NCBI GenBank assembly: GCA_947632595.1
Contig: CANRPY010000014.1
Coordinates: forward strand, 1-34,199
Origin: an uncultured Bacilli bacterium
GTDB lineage: Bacteria > Bacillota_I > Bacilli_A > RF39 > UBA660
Direction: 5' to 3'
DNA: 34,199 nt
Position 1 is the first letter of the stretch. The number at the start of each line of letters is the position of its first letter. Position numbers and translations under genes: made by a program. Positions 1 through 7,048 of the stretch are shown in pieces. The notes under the pieces are model-generated. The model saw only the letters and a list, made by a program, of their open reading frames with translations, was not told the origin of the DNA and searched no databases.

Positions 1-2
1 CT

Positions 3-29
3 AAAAAATCTTCTAAGAAGAGTAAATAA
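3..29 (+). CDS. C-terminal tail of an upstream gene (partial)
   Basis: In frame 3 the first bases read KKSSKKSK followed by a TAA stop, and a strong terminator begins nine bases later. A short Lys/Ser-rich tail before a terminator suits the end of a coding region running in from the left edge. Only eight residues are visible, so the protein cannot be identified; another frame (stop at 31-33) is possible. Confidence 0.35.
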   Translation, partial: KKSSKKSK

Positions 30-37
30 GTAATATG

Positions 38-65
38 AAAGACTAAGGAAACTTAGTCTTTTTTT
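38..65 (+). terminator. Intrinsic terminator
   Basis: Perfect 10-bp stem (38-47 with 52-61), GAAA loop at 48-51, then a T tract to 65. It ends the unit entering from the left, and the T tract runs almost directly into the next promoter. Confidence 0.88.
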
Positions 66-66
66 G

Positions 67-75
67 TGATATACT
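67..75 (+). promoter_or_regulatory. Extended -10 promoter for the zinc-ribbon membrane protein gene
   Basis: TG-A-TATACT reads as an extended -10 element. The region 17 bp upstream is terminator stem, with no recognisable -35. The start codon lies 30 bp downstream. Confidence 0.6.
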
Positions 76-105
76 AGAATTGAATATTATAAGTGAGGTA
101 ATATC

Positions 106-648
106 ATGAAATGTGTAAGATGTGGTAGGAATATGCGTTATCATTTTTGCTTACATTGTGGTTATATGTTAAATGGTAATGTTATTGATACAAAGAAAAA
201 AATAGAGGCATCTAATATTGAAAAATATTTAGGCGATGATTATAATGATGTTCTTTATAATGAAAATATTAAAACGATTTTTTATCTTGGACCACTTTAT
301 TTTAGTTATCATAATCATTTGTTTTTAGGAACGATTCTTTTGATTTTAGATTCGCTCTTTATTATCACTTCTCGAATTATTACGCAAATGTTTTTTAATT
401 TTTGTATACAGGATTTTTGTTTTAACTTTGATTTGGTTATTTTGATTATTGCTTTTTCTATATCTAGATTATTTTATATGATGTTTGCAAACAATATTTA
501 TTTAAGACTTACAAAAAGAAAAATTCGTTCTTTAAAAAAGACTGTATTAAAAATAAATGATAGAAGTATTATGAAAATTATTATTTCTGTATTACTTGTT
601 CTTCTATTTTATTTTTCAGGATTTCTTATTTTAGCATATCGTTCATAA
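106..648 (+). CDS. Zinc-ribbon membrane protein, function unknown
   Basis: A 180-aa protein. The N-terminus has paired CxxC motifs (C3/C6 and C15/C18), as in the small zinc-ribbon domains common on Bacillota membrane proteins. After a charged linker come three hydrophobic segments at about residues 72-90, 108-128 and 156-176. The zinc ribbon would be cytoplasmic if the arginine/lysine-rich stretch 136-149 is also inside. Start ATG106 follows GTGAGG at 93-98. A 43-aa gene lies 28 bp downstream with no terminator between, so the two are probably co-transcribed. I do not recognise a specific family; the name describes architecture only. Confidence 0.75.
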   Translation: MKCVRCGRNMRYHFCLHCGYMLNGNVIDTKKKIEASNIEKYLGDDYNDVLYNENIKTIFYLGPLYFSYHNHLFLGTILLILDSLFIITSRIITQMFFNFCIQDFCFNFDLVILIIAFSISRLFYMMFANNIYLRLTKRKIRSLKKTVLKINDRSIMKIIISVLLVLLFYFSGFLILAYRS

Positions 649-676
649 GATGCGCTTTTATATTGAGAGGAAATCT

Positions 677-808
677 ATGAATATTGATGATATTAGTATT
701 GAAAAATTAAGACAAGATCTTTTTGATTATTATACTGTGGCTATGTTTATGGTTTTTCCTGTTGCTTTGGTTGATTTAACGAAGTATCGAAAAGAAAAAA
801 GTTTATAA
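677..808 (+). CDS. Small 43-aa protein
   Basis: A short frame with a clear ribosome site (GAGAGGAAA, 665-673) and ATG677, ending TAA just before a strong terminator. It encodes 43 residues: an acidic N-terminal part (MNIDDISIEKLRQDLFDYY) and a hydrophobic middle (about residues 20-33), ending in a basic tail. It is too short for a confident membrane-helix call; an amphipathic or membrane-associated peptide is possible. Spacing, ribosome site and terminator argue for a real gene co-transcribed with the zinc-ribbon membrane protein. No family recognised. Confidence 0.65.
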   Translation: MNIDDISIEKLRQDLFDYYTVAMFMVFPVALVDLTKYRKEKSL

Positions 809-816
809 TGTCTATT

Positions 817-842
817 AGATTAAGGTTTCTTAATCTTTTTTT
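817..842 (+). terminator. Intrinsic terminator
   Basis: Perfect 8-bp stem (817-824 with 829-836), loop GTTT, then a T run. It closes the unit 106-808. Confidence 0.9.
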
Positions 843-905
843 CTGTCAAATTTGTGACTAGTATTCTTTCCTTGGGTTGCTTTTTCTTATTTTTTTTCTT
901 TCCTG

Positions 906-914
906 TGATAAAAT
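906..914 (+). promoter_or_regulatory. Extended -10 promoter for the HD hydrolase gene
   Basis: TG-A-TAAAAT, 28 bp upstream of the HD-hydrolase start codon. No -35 match at 17 bp. Confidence 0.6.
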
Positions 915-941
915 TTTAATTAGGAGAAGAGTGAATTTTCT

Positions 942-1523
942 ATGAAGAAAGATCAAATTATATCTATATTAGAGAGTAATGATTTATTTCATGAGTGGTA
1001 TTCTTATGTGAAAGATATTATTGCTTCTGATGAGTTTCAAATTCGTAAATTATATCCTCATCACGATGATTCTGTTTTTCATCATTGTGTTTTGGTTTCT
1101 TTTCAAAGTTTTTTAATTGCTAGAAAAATTCATGCAGATCATAGAGCATGTGCGATTGCTGGACTTTTACATGATTTTTATCCAAAGGCATGGCAATATA
1201 ATGAAGAACTTGCAAAGATTAGTTCTAATCGTATTCGTGGGAAAAGTAATCTTTTTCATATGCATGGATTTGTTCATGCGAAAGAAGCTGCTAAAAATGC
1301 TCAAAAATACTTTCCTGATGTTTGTAATTCTACTGTTTTAGATGCTATTTCTCATCATATGTTTCCTCTTACCATTATTCCTCCTCATCATATAGAAGGA
1401 TGGATTGTTACTACTGCAGATAAATTGGTATCTGTTCAGACATTGGATGTTAAGATGATTCCTAGATTAATTGGACTTGGTGGAGTACTTGATCGTTTCA
1501 ATATGGGAGAAAGACTTTTATAA
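942..1523 (+). CDS. HD-domain phosphohydrolase
   Basis: A 193-aa soluble protein of the HD superfamily, metal-dependent phosphohydrolases often acting on nucleotides. The metal-binding pattern is visible: H48 in the FHHC segment, the HD pair H77-D78 in GLLHDFYPKAW, further histidines at 138-139, and D160 in the TTADK segment. The fold fills the protein and there is no partner domain, so the substrate cannot be assigned (nucleotidase or (p)ppGpp-type activities are all possible). ATG942 follows AGGAGAAG. It stands alone between its own promoter and a long-stem terminator. Confidence 0.85.
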   Translation: MKKDQIISILESNDLFHEWYSYVKDIIASDEFQIRKLYPHHDDSVFHHCVLVSFQSFLIARKIHADHRACAIAGLLHDFYPKAWQYNEELAKISSNRIRGKSNLFHMHGFVHAKEAAKNAQKYFPDVCNSTVLDAISHHMFPLTIIPPHHIEGWIVTTADKLVSVQTLDVKMIPRLIGLGGVLDRFNMGERLL

Positions 1524-1526
1524 TTG

Positions 1527-1573
1527 ATATCATAACTTTATAAAAAATTTTTATTTCGTTATGATATTTTTTT
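1527..1573 (+). terminator. Intrinsic terminator with a long AT-rich stem
   Basis: Stem 1527-1536 with 1558-1567 (10 bp, perfect), and the internal loop can itself pair (ATAAAAA with TTTTTAT). A T tract follows to 1573. Confidence 0.8.
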
Positions 1574-1610
1574 ATGGGAGAATGACTTTTCCTTTTATAG
1601 GTATTCAGTG

Positions 1611-1616
1611 TATAAT
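1611..1616 (+). promoter_or_regulatory. -10 element for the SGNH/PlsC operon
   Basis: A consensus TATAAT 26 bp upstream of the chosen start. There is no convincing -35 at 16-18 bp, and the TG sits directly next to the hexamer rather than one base away. Confidence 0.5.
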
Positions 1617-1642
1617 GAATTTAGATGATGAAGGTGTTTGAT

Positions 1643-2281
1643 ATGAAAAAAGTATTCGTATATGGAGATTCTAATGTATGGGGGGACAATTTTTTAACGG
1701 GTGAGAGGATTCCTGATTCTCAACAATGGGTCAATATTGTACAAAAAAATCTTCCTTCTTATCGTTTTCTTCAAGAAGGATTACCTGGACGTTTGGCTGG
1801 AAATGATGAGAAAGAAAAAACTTATAAAAATGGGAAAGATACGTTTGTATCTACTTTTCGTACCAATGCTCCTGTTGATGTTGTGATTCTTGCTCTTGGA
1901 ACCAATGATTTACAATTAAAGTATCATAAGTCTGCGTCTAAGATTATTCAGGATTTATGTTGGTATGAAGATGTGATTTCTTCCTCTTTTCAAGATTTAG
2001 AGGATCGTAAAAAGTATTTTGTATCTAATAAGATGCCTAAAATTATTTATATTATGCCCCCTAATTTTGATTATTCTCTTCGAGCAAAGGGTATTTTTTC
2101 CAAAAGTAGTGAAGAAAAAAGAAAAAAGATTATCTCCTATTTTTTAGAAGAGAAAGAATTTGTGATTGTTCCGAACGAAATGCCTTTATTTGATGATGGG
2201 ATTCATCTTAATCATGAGGGACACCAAAAAATGGCAAAATTAGTAGAGGATGTGTTAAATGATGGGGAATCATTCTGTTGA
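1643..2281 (+). CDS. SGNH/GDSL-family hydrolase
   Basis: A 212-aa esterase/lipase-type hydrolase. Block I is VYGDSN with nucleophile S10; block III is GTND (N88); block V is DDGIHLN with D185 and H188 completing the triad. I place the start at ATG1643, 13 bases after AAGGTG, rather than at the upstream in-frame ATGs at 1625/1628, because the protein then opens with the strand leading into block I. There is no signal peptide, so it acts in the cytoplasm. The 3' end overlaps the acyltransferase gene by 23 bp; an esterase coupled to an acyltransferase suggests acyl trimming and transfer on a lipid or glycan, but the substrate is unknown. Codons 13-15 contain a G6 run (1680-1685). Confidence 0.88.
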   Translation: MKKVFVYGDSNVWGDNFLTGERIPDSQQWVNIVQKNLPSYRFLQEGLPGRLAGNDEKEKTYKNGKDTFVSTFRTNAPVDVVILALGTNDLQLKYHKSASKIIQDLCWYEDVISSSFQDLEDRKKYFVSNKMPKIIYIMPPNFDYSLRAKGIFSKSSEEKRKKIISYFLEEKEFVIVPNEMPLFDDGIHLNHEGHQKMAKLVEDVLNDGESFC

Positions 2282-3092
2282 AGAATTAAAAAAACTTAGA
2301 GAATCTTTAAAGTTACATGTGGAGGGAGAAGATCTTTTAAAAAAGACATCTAAAAAGATTATTATGATTTCTAATCATAATTGTTTAAAAGATATCTTTT
2401 ATTTACCTCTTGCTTTTCAAAGAGATTGTATTAGTCTTATTAGTTCTCGTTTGATTTATAATCCTATTCCTGAAAGGCAGGATGCTGTTCAAAGATATTT
2501 ATTGTCTATGCCAATTGAAGCTCATGGAGGTAGTCGTTATGCTTCTATGTGTTTAGAGGTTGCGACTAGTTTGTTATGTGCTGGATATGATTTGAATATC
2601 TTTCCAGAGGGTGCTTATTTAGAAGATTCATCCGTTGTTCATCGAGGAAGAACGGGTGCCTCTCGAATCCTTTTTTCTGCGAAAGAAAGAGGGGAAGATG
2701 TCTTATTCTTACCTGTTGCGATTGATGTGAAGCAAAAGAGTCAAGATTTAGATAATTTTGATTTTTCTTTGGATGATGAAGTCTCTATTTATGTACTAGA
2801 TCCTATTTCTTATGAAGAACAATACCAACAATATCAAAATAGTAATTCTAGAGAAGATAAGAATCATGCTTTACATGAAGTTGTTGATGTTGGAATGGAG
2901 AAGATTGCGAAGGCATTGAATAGAAAATATGATCCAGAATATATTCCTTTATATCCGAAAGGAAATGTCATGTTTGCTAATGGAGATAAGGTAATGACGG
3001 AGGAGTGTCAAAGTCCTGAATTTATGCAATTATATCAAGAAGAATTACAACAAAGAGCAAAAGTTTATGAAAAAAGGATTTATAAAAATTAA
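2259..3092 (+). CDS. PlsC-like 1-acylglycerol-phosphate acyltransferase family protein
   Basis: A 277-aa member of the PlsC/lysophospholipid acyltransferase superfamily. The catalytic H(x4)D motif is H40-NCLK-D45 in ISNHNCLKD, and the acceptor-binding motif FPEG lies at 115-118, followed by a basic RGRTGASR stretch as in PlsC enzymes. No transmembrane helix is obvious, unlike classical PlsC. It is translationally coupled to the SGNH hydrolase (23-bp overlap; GAGGATG near 2246 is the ribosome site; start ATG2259 or ATG2262). The C-terminal 90 residues are hydrophilic and outside the recognisable domain. Likely role: acylation of a lysophospholipid or lipid-linked sugar at the inner membrane face. 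Confidence 0.85.
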   Translation: MMGNHSVEELKKLRESLKLHVEGEDLLKKTSKKIIMISNHNCLKDIFYLPLAFQRDCISLISSRLIYNPIPERQDAVQRYLLSMPIEAHGGSRYASMCLEVATSLLCAGYDLNIFPEGAYLEDSSVVHRGRTGASRILFSAKERGEDVLFLPVAIDVKQKSQDLDNFDFSLDDEVSIYVLDPISYEEQYQQYQNSNSREDKNHALHEVVDVGMEKIAKALNRKYDPEYIPLYPKGNVMFANGDKVMTEECQSPEFMQLYQEELQQRAKVYEKRIYKN

Positions 3093-3096
3093 GATT

Positions 3097-3121
3097 AAGG
3101 TAGAAAGTTCTATCTTTTTTT
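3097..3121 (+). terminator. Intrinsic terminator
   Basis: Stem 3097-3103 with 3110-3116 including one G-T pair, loop of six, T tract to 3121. It ends the SGNH/PlsC unit. Confidence 0.75.
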
Positions 3122-3123
3122 AT

Positions 3124-3129
3124 TATAAT
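3124..3129 (+). promoter_or_regulatory. -10 element for the kinase-phosphatase gene
   Basis: TATAAT three bases beyond the terminator T tract; AGGAGG follows at 3137. No clear -35. Confidence 0.5.
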
Positions 3130-3149
3130 TTATTTAGGAGGATTTCAAT

Positions 3150-4817
3150 ATGAAATATGATGTTTGTGTGATTGGTGGTTGTTCTTTAGACCAGACTTTT
3201 TTCCAAAAAGTAGATGGTAGTTATCCTGATGTTGCGGATACGATTTCTCCTGGAGGAAAAGGGGCAAATCAAGCAGTTGCTGCTGCAAAAGCTGGGGCTA
3301 AAACCGTAATGCTTTCTAGACTTGGTAAAGATGATATTGGTAAGAAGATTCTTGATAATTTAAATTTTTATCATGTAGATACTTCTTACGTTGAAATCGA
3401 TGATAAAATTACGAATGATTATTCTAATATTTATATTCAATTACAAGATAAAGATAATGATATCGTTCGTTTTAGTGGTGCTATTAATAGTTTTACTCCT
3501 GATATGATTGATCGTTATCAAGATATTTTACTTCGTTCTAAGATTATTGCTTGTCAGTTAAAAGTACCAAAAGAAGTTACAAAAGCTTTGATTGAGTTTT
3601 GTGATTCTCATAAAAAGATTTTAGTACTTACTCCATGTCGTCCTGAAAAACTTAATATTTTAGAGGAAGGTAATTTGGAACTTATTGATAAGATTTCGAT
3701 TATTACTTGTAATCAAAAGGAATGTAGCACAATTTTTGGTACAGAGGATGTTTTGGAAGTTGTTAAAAAATATCCAAATAAATTAATTGTTACCTTAGGT
3801 AGTGAAGGATTGGTCTACTATAATGGTACTAGAGTTGTTCATATGCCTGCGATTAGTACAGATGTTGTAGATACAACGGGAGCAGGGGATACTTTAAATG
3901 GTAATTTATGTGCTTTTCTTTCGAAAGGAATGGACTTAGAACATGCTCTTAGAAAAGCAATGTATGCATCTGCCATGAAACTTACTAAAAGTACGGCTCA
4001 AGCAGGTATGCCTTATTTAGAAGATTTAGAGAATTATATTCAAACAAAGAGAAATCGTAAATTTGCTTATCATGAAGAGTTGGATTTGGCATTACAAATA
4101 ATGAAGGATGCTTATGACATTGTACGTTATACAACACAATTTCAAATTCATACAAAAGCAGATCATACATTGGTTACTAGTGTTGATCTTGCTATTGAAG
4201 AGTATTTAACGAGTAAAATAAAAGAGAAGTTTCCAAATGATAATTTTGTAACGGAAGAGTTTCATCCTACTGGTAAATTATGTGATAGAAGTTGGGTCAT
4301 AGATCCTATTGATGGAACGGCTCATTTTGTAAAAAAAGATGGTTTATGGGGAATTCAACTTGCTTTCTATGATAAAGAAGATACTAGATTTTCTGTTATT
4401 TATTTACCAGAAAAGAAAGAACTTTATTATGCTGCAGAAAATATAGGGGCTTTCTTAAACAATAATAAAATTCTTTTGGGGGATGAAGTCCCTTTAGAGC
4501 AAGCTGTTCTTGAGTTTGGGGGATCTATCTATAAAGAGATGGATACGAAAAAGATGGTACTTAATAAAATTATTCAAAAAAATCATTTGATTTTATCGAA
4601 TGTTTTACAAATTAATGCTTGTTGTATTTCTTATACCAATTTAGCTTCTCGCAGAACGGATGCTTTGGTTGTTTCTACGGTTAAACCATGGGACATTATG
4701 CCAGGGGAGTTTATATGTAGGATGTGTCATATTCCTCACCATTACTTAGATGGAAAAGAGACGGTTCGTTTATTTACTAGAAATCAGAAAATCGTAGATG
4801 CTATTTTATCAAAGTAG
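3150..4817 (+). CDS. Fused ribokinase-like (PfkB) kinase and inositol-monophosphatase-family phosphatase
   Basis: A 555-aa two-domain protein. Residues 1-295 are a PfkB/ribokinase-type sugar kinase: GGKGANQAVAAA at 35-46 (the ribokinase sugar-binding signature) and DTTGAGD at 241-247 with catalytic base D247. After a linker, residues 308-555 form an inositol-monophosphatase/FBPase-superfamily domain: VTSVD (342-346), acidic pair E369-E370, DPIDGT (385-390) and WD (514-515), the usual three metal-binding motifs. Both active sites look complete. Each domain is normally a separate enzyme of 250-300 aa. A kinase joined to a phosphatase suggests either a kinase/phosphatase pair acting on one sugar phosphate or sequential steps; the substrate cannot be read from the sequence. 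AGGAGG precedes ATG3150. A GNAT gene follows directly. Confidence 0.88.
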   Translation: MKYDVCVIGGCSLDQTFFQKVDGSYPDVADTISPGGKGANQAVAAAKAGAKTVMLSRLGKDDIGKKILDNLNFYHVDTSYVEIDDKITNDYSNIYIQLQDKDNDIVRFSGAINSFTPDMIDRYQDILLRSKIIACQLKVPKEVTKALIEFCDSHKKILVLTPCRPEKLNILEEGNLELIDKISIITCNQKECSTIFGTEDVLEVVKKYPNKLIVTLGSEGLVYYNGTRVVHMPAISTDVVDTTGAGDTLNGNLCAFLSKGMDLEHALRKAMYASAMKLTKSTAQAGMPYLEDLENYIQTKRNRKFAYHEELDLALQIMKDAYDIVRYTTQFQIHTKADHTLVTSVDLAIEEYLTSKIKEKFPNDNFVTEEFHPTGKLCDRSWVIDPIDGTAHFVKKDGLWGIQLAFYDKEDTRFSVIYLPEKKELYYAAENIGAFLNNNKILLGDEVPLEQAVLEFGGSIYKEMDTKKMVLNKIIQKNHLILSNVLQINACCISYTNLASRRTDALVVSTVKPWDIMPGEFICRMCHIPHHYLDGKETVRLFTRNQKIVDAILSK

Positions 4818-4826
4818 GTGATTGAT

Positions 4827-5276
4827 TTGAGAATTATTTCATTTGAAGAAAAGTATCGTGATGATTTAATTTATATGGTACTTAGTGCGAAAAATGCACT
4901 CGGAAGAGTTCCTAGATTAAATGAGGATTTTCTTCATATTTCTAAGAGTTATTTTGAACTTGGACATCCTTTTTGGATTGCTTTAGATGAATTTGATCGT
5001 GTAATAGGATGTATTGGTACAAGATGTGATGAAGAAGGAAAATTATTCTTATCTCATCTTTATGTTAAATTCGATTGTAAAAGACACGGAATTGGAAGTC
5101 AATTATTACAATTAGCAGAAGAGTCTGCTAAAGAAAGAGGATATCAAGAAGTTCATGTACATTTAGGAAAAGATTATTTAGAAAGTCATTATTTTTATCC
5201 TAAACATGGTTATGTAGAATATCAAGAATGGTATATGAAAAAAAGTCTTGTTTCTGAAGAATCAAAGTCTCTTTGA
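4827..5276 (+). CDS. GNAT-family N-acetyltransferase
   Basis: A 149-aa GNAT protein. The acetyl-CoA-binding motif A is visible as LYVKFDCKRHGIGSQLL (a variant of the R/Q-x-x-G-x-G/A loop), and the C-terminal FYPKHGYVEY is the usual last strand. I prefer TTG4827 because AGGTGA (4816-4821) sits at the right distance; GTG4818 abuts the preceding stop codon and has no Shine-Dalgarno of its own. It is co-transcribed with the kinase-phosphatase fusion, so its acceptor may be an amino sugar or a protein of the same pathway; this is inference. The last codons (ESKSL) lie inside the terminator stem. Confidence 0.82.
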   Translation: MRIISFEEKYRDDLIYMVLSAKNALGRVPRLNEDFLHISKSYFELGHPFWIALDEFDRVIGCIGTRCDEEGKLFLSHLYVKFDCKRHGIGSQLLQLAEESAKERGYQEVHVHLGKDYLESHYFYPKHGYVEYQEWYMKKSLVSEESKSL

Positions 5277-5287
5277 TTCTTTTTTTC
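5257..5287 (+). terminator. Intrinsic terminator embedded in the GNAT 3' end
   Basis: Perfect 11-bp stem (5257-5267 with 5271-5281), 3-base loop, T tract. The stop codon at 5274-5276 lies in the descending arm, so the coding end and the terminator share sequence. Confidence 0.92.
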
Positions 5288-5294
5288 TTTCTTA

Positions 5295-5303
5295 TGTTAT
5301 AAT
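5295..5303 (+). promoter_or_regulatory. Extended -10 promoter for the PMT gene
   Basis: TG-T-TATAAT, a perfect extended -10, only eight bases after the preceding terminator T tract. Confidence 0.7.
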
Positions 5304-5327
5304 GAATTTTGGATAGAGGTCGTTTTT

Positions 5328-6980
5328 ATGAAGAAAATGAAGAAATATTTTAAAACATTTATAAAATGTATGAATCATAAAATCCAACATTTAGAAAAAA
5401 TGGATTATATTCTTATCGGTATTCTTGTCTTTGTTTATGGGATCCTTTCTTTTTATCGTTTAGGAAATTTACATAGTCCTAATACTTTTTATCAAGAGAA
5501 GAAAAATCATGAAATTATTTTTGAATTTGATCAAGATACTACTATTCAAAAGATGAGGTATTATACTGGAGTTTCGGCTCCTAAATTTCAATTATATTTT
5601 TCTAATGATAATGTTACTTATGAAAAACTTTCTAATATCTTAAATAAGGGAGTCTTTACTTGGAATGATATTTATCTTTCTATTCGATGTAAGTATCTTA
5701 AAATTGTTCCTATGGAAGATATTTCTTTGGGAGAGGTTGCTTTTTTAGATGAGTATGCGAATAAAATACCTTATCAATCCAATGGGTATTATTTATCGGA
5801 TGAAGAAGAGATGGTACCTAAACAGATTAGTTATATGAATTCTGCTTATTTTGATGAAGTTTATTTTGCTAGAACGGCTTATGAATATGTTCATGGTCTT
5901 CCTTTATATGAGTGGACTCATCCTCCTCTTGGAAAACTTATACAAGCAATTCCTATTTATCTTACGGGAAATTTTAGTCCTTTTTGGTATCGTTTTATGG
6001 GAAATCTTGCTGGTATTTTGTTACTTGTTGTTATGTATTTGTTTGGTGCTCTTCTTTTTCAAAAAAGAGGGTATGCACTTCTTTCTGCTCTTTTTATGGG
6101 ACTTGATACGTTTCATTTTGCTCAAACTAGGATGGGTACTGTAGATAGCTTTTTAGTATTATTTCTTTTATTATCGTGTTATTTTATGATTCAGTCTTTT
6201 CAGAGTAGAGAAAATCTTTTTCTATTCTTATCTGGATTATTTTTTGCTTTTGGAATTTCTGTTAAATGGACTTGTTTCTTTGCAGGATTTGGTCTTGCTA
6301 TTCTTTATTTTGTTCATTTTCTACACAAGAAAAAGGATATTTTACAATCGATTGTAAAAGGTGCATTGTGTTTTGTTTTGCTGCCTATTTCTTTTTATTG
6401 CCTAATCTTTTTCTGTTTTCCTAATAATTATTATCAAACAAATACTTTATCTAATATTGTTCGGGAACAGAAGGTTATGTATTCTTATCACTCTAAACTC
6501 AATGCAGATCATTTTTATTCTTCTTCTTGGTATTCTTGGCCTGTTTCTTATAAACCTGTTCTTTATCATGAGAAAAAAATTGGTACTCAAAAGAGAGAAA
6601 CTATTTCTGGTGTTGGAAATCTTATTTTATGGATAGGGGGAATTTTTGCTTTCTTTTACTTATGTTTCTTGGTGATTCGTAAGAAGAATACTCATGCTTT
6701 TTATTTGGTTGTTATGATTTTATCTTTATGGCTTCCTTATTCTTTGATTCATCGTGTTATGTTTTTATATCATTATTTTCCTGTTTTGCCATTTTTATTT
6801 TTGGCTTTGGTATTCTTATTAAAAGATTGTTCTGCAAAATATCATCATCGTTTGATTATTCCTATTTTTTTAATTCTTGCAACTTTAAACTTTATTCTAT
6901 ATTATCCTGTTGTCTCTGGAATGCCTGTTTCTCCTGTTTATTCCAATGCTTTAGAATTATTTGACAGTTGGCATTTTTAA
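5328..6980 (+). CDS. Protein O-mannosyltransferase family (GT39/PMT) membrane glycosyltransferase
   Basis: A 550-aa polytopic GT-C enzyme of the dolichyl/polyprenyl-phosphate-mannose:protein mannosyltransferase family. The first helix (about 27-45) is followed by an extracytoplasmic beta-rich insert (about 50-165) and then the catalytic loop with D176-E177 in YFDEVYFA and HPP at 198-200 (EWTHPPLGK). Further family features are SSSWYSWP and FLYHYFP near the C-terminus. The active site faces outward and moves a sugar from polyprenyl phosphate to Ser/Thr of exported proteins. The insert between helix 1 and the DE motif looks like a small sugar- or protein-binding beta sandwich and is not part of classical PMTs. 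Good ribosome site (AGAGGTC). Likely clients include the Ser/Thr-rich envelope proteins encoded at 8249-13131. Confidence 0.9.
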   Translation: MKKMKKYFKTFIKCMNHKIQHLEKMDYILIGILVFVYGILSFYRLGNLHSPNTFYQEKKNHEIIFEFDQDTTIQKMRYYTGVSAPKFQLYFSNDNVTYEKLSNILNKGVFTWNDIYLSIRCKYLKIVPMEDISLGEVAFLDEYANKIPYQSNGYYLSDEEEMVPKQISYMNSAYFDEVYFARTAYEYVHGLPLYEWTHPPLGKLIQAIPIYLTGNFSPFWYRFMGNLAGILLLVVMYLFGALLFQKRGYALLSALFMGLDTFHFAQTRMGTVDSFLVLFLLLSCYFMIQSFQSRENLFLFLSGLFFAFGISVKWTCFFAGFGLAILYFVHFLHKKKDILQSIVKGALCFVLLPISFYCLIFFCFPNNYYQTNTLSNIVREQKVMYSYHSKLNADHFYSSSWYSWPVSYKPVLYHEKKIGTQKRETISGVGNLILWIGGIFAFFYLCFLVIRKKNTHAFYLVVMILSLWLPYSLIHRVMFLYHYFPVLPFLFLALVFLLKDCSAKYHHRLIIPIFLILATLNFILYYPVVSGMPVSPVYSNALELFDSWHF

Positions 6981-7016
6981 AAGAAATAATATTTCCTTTC
7001 TAACTAGATTATTTTT

Positions 7017-7025
7017 TGTTATAAT
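7017..7025 (+). promoter_or_regulatory. Extended -10 promoter for the PfkB/Smr operon
   Basis: TG-T-TATAAT 23 bp upstream of the PfkB start. No clear -35. Confidence 0.65.
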
Positions 7026-7048
7026 GTATATGATAAGAAGGTGTGTTA

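Noticed and set aside
4827-5276. GNAT gene starting at GTG4818
   Set aside because: That codon abuts the preceding stop and has no ribosome site; AGGTGA at 4816 fits TTG4827 better.
6983-6995. Terminator after the PMT gene
   Set aside because: A 5-bp hairpin GAAAT/ATTTC without a proper T tract; too weak to call.
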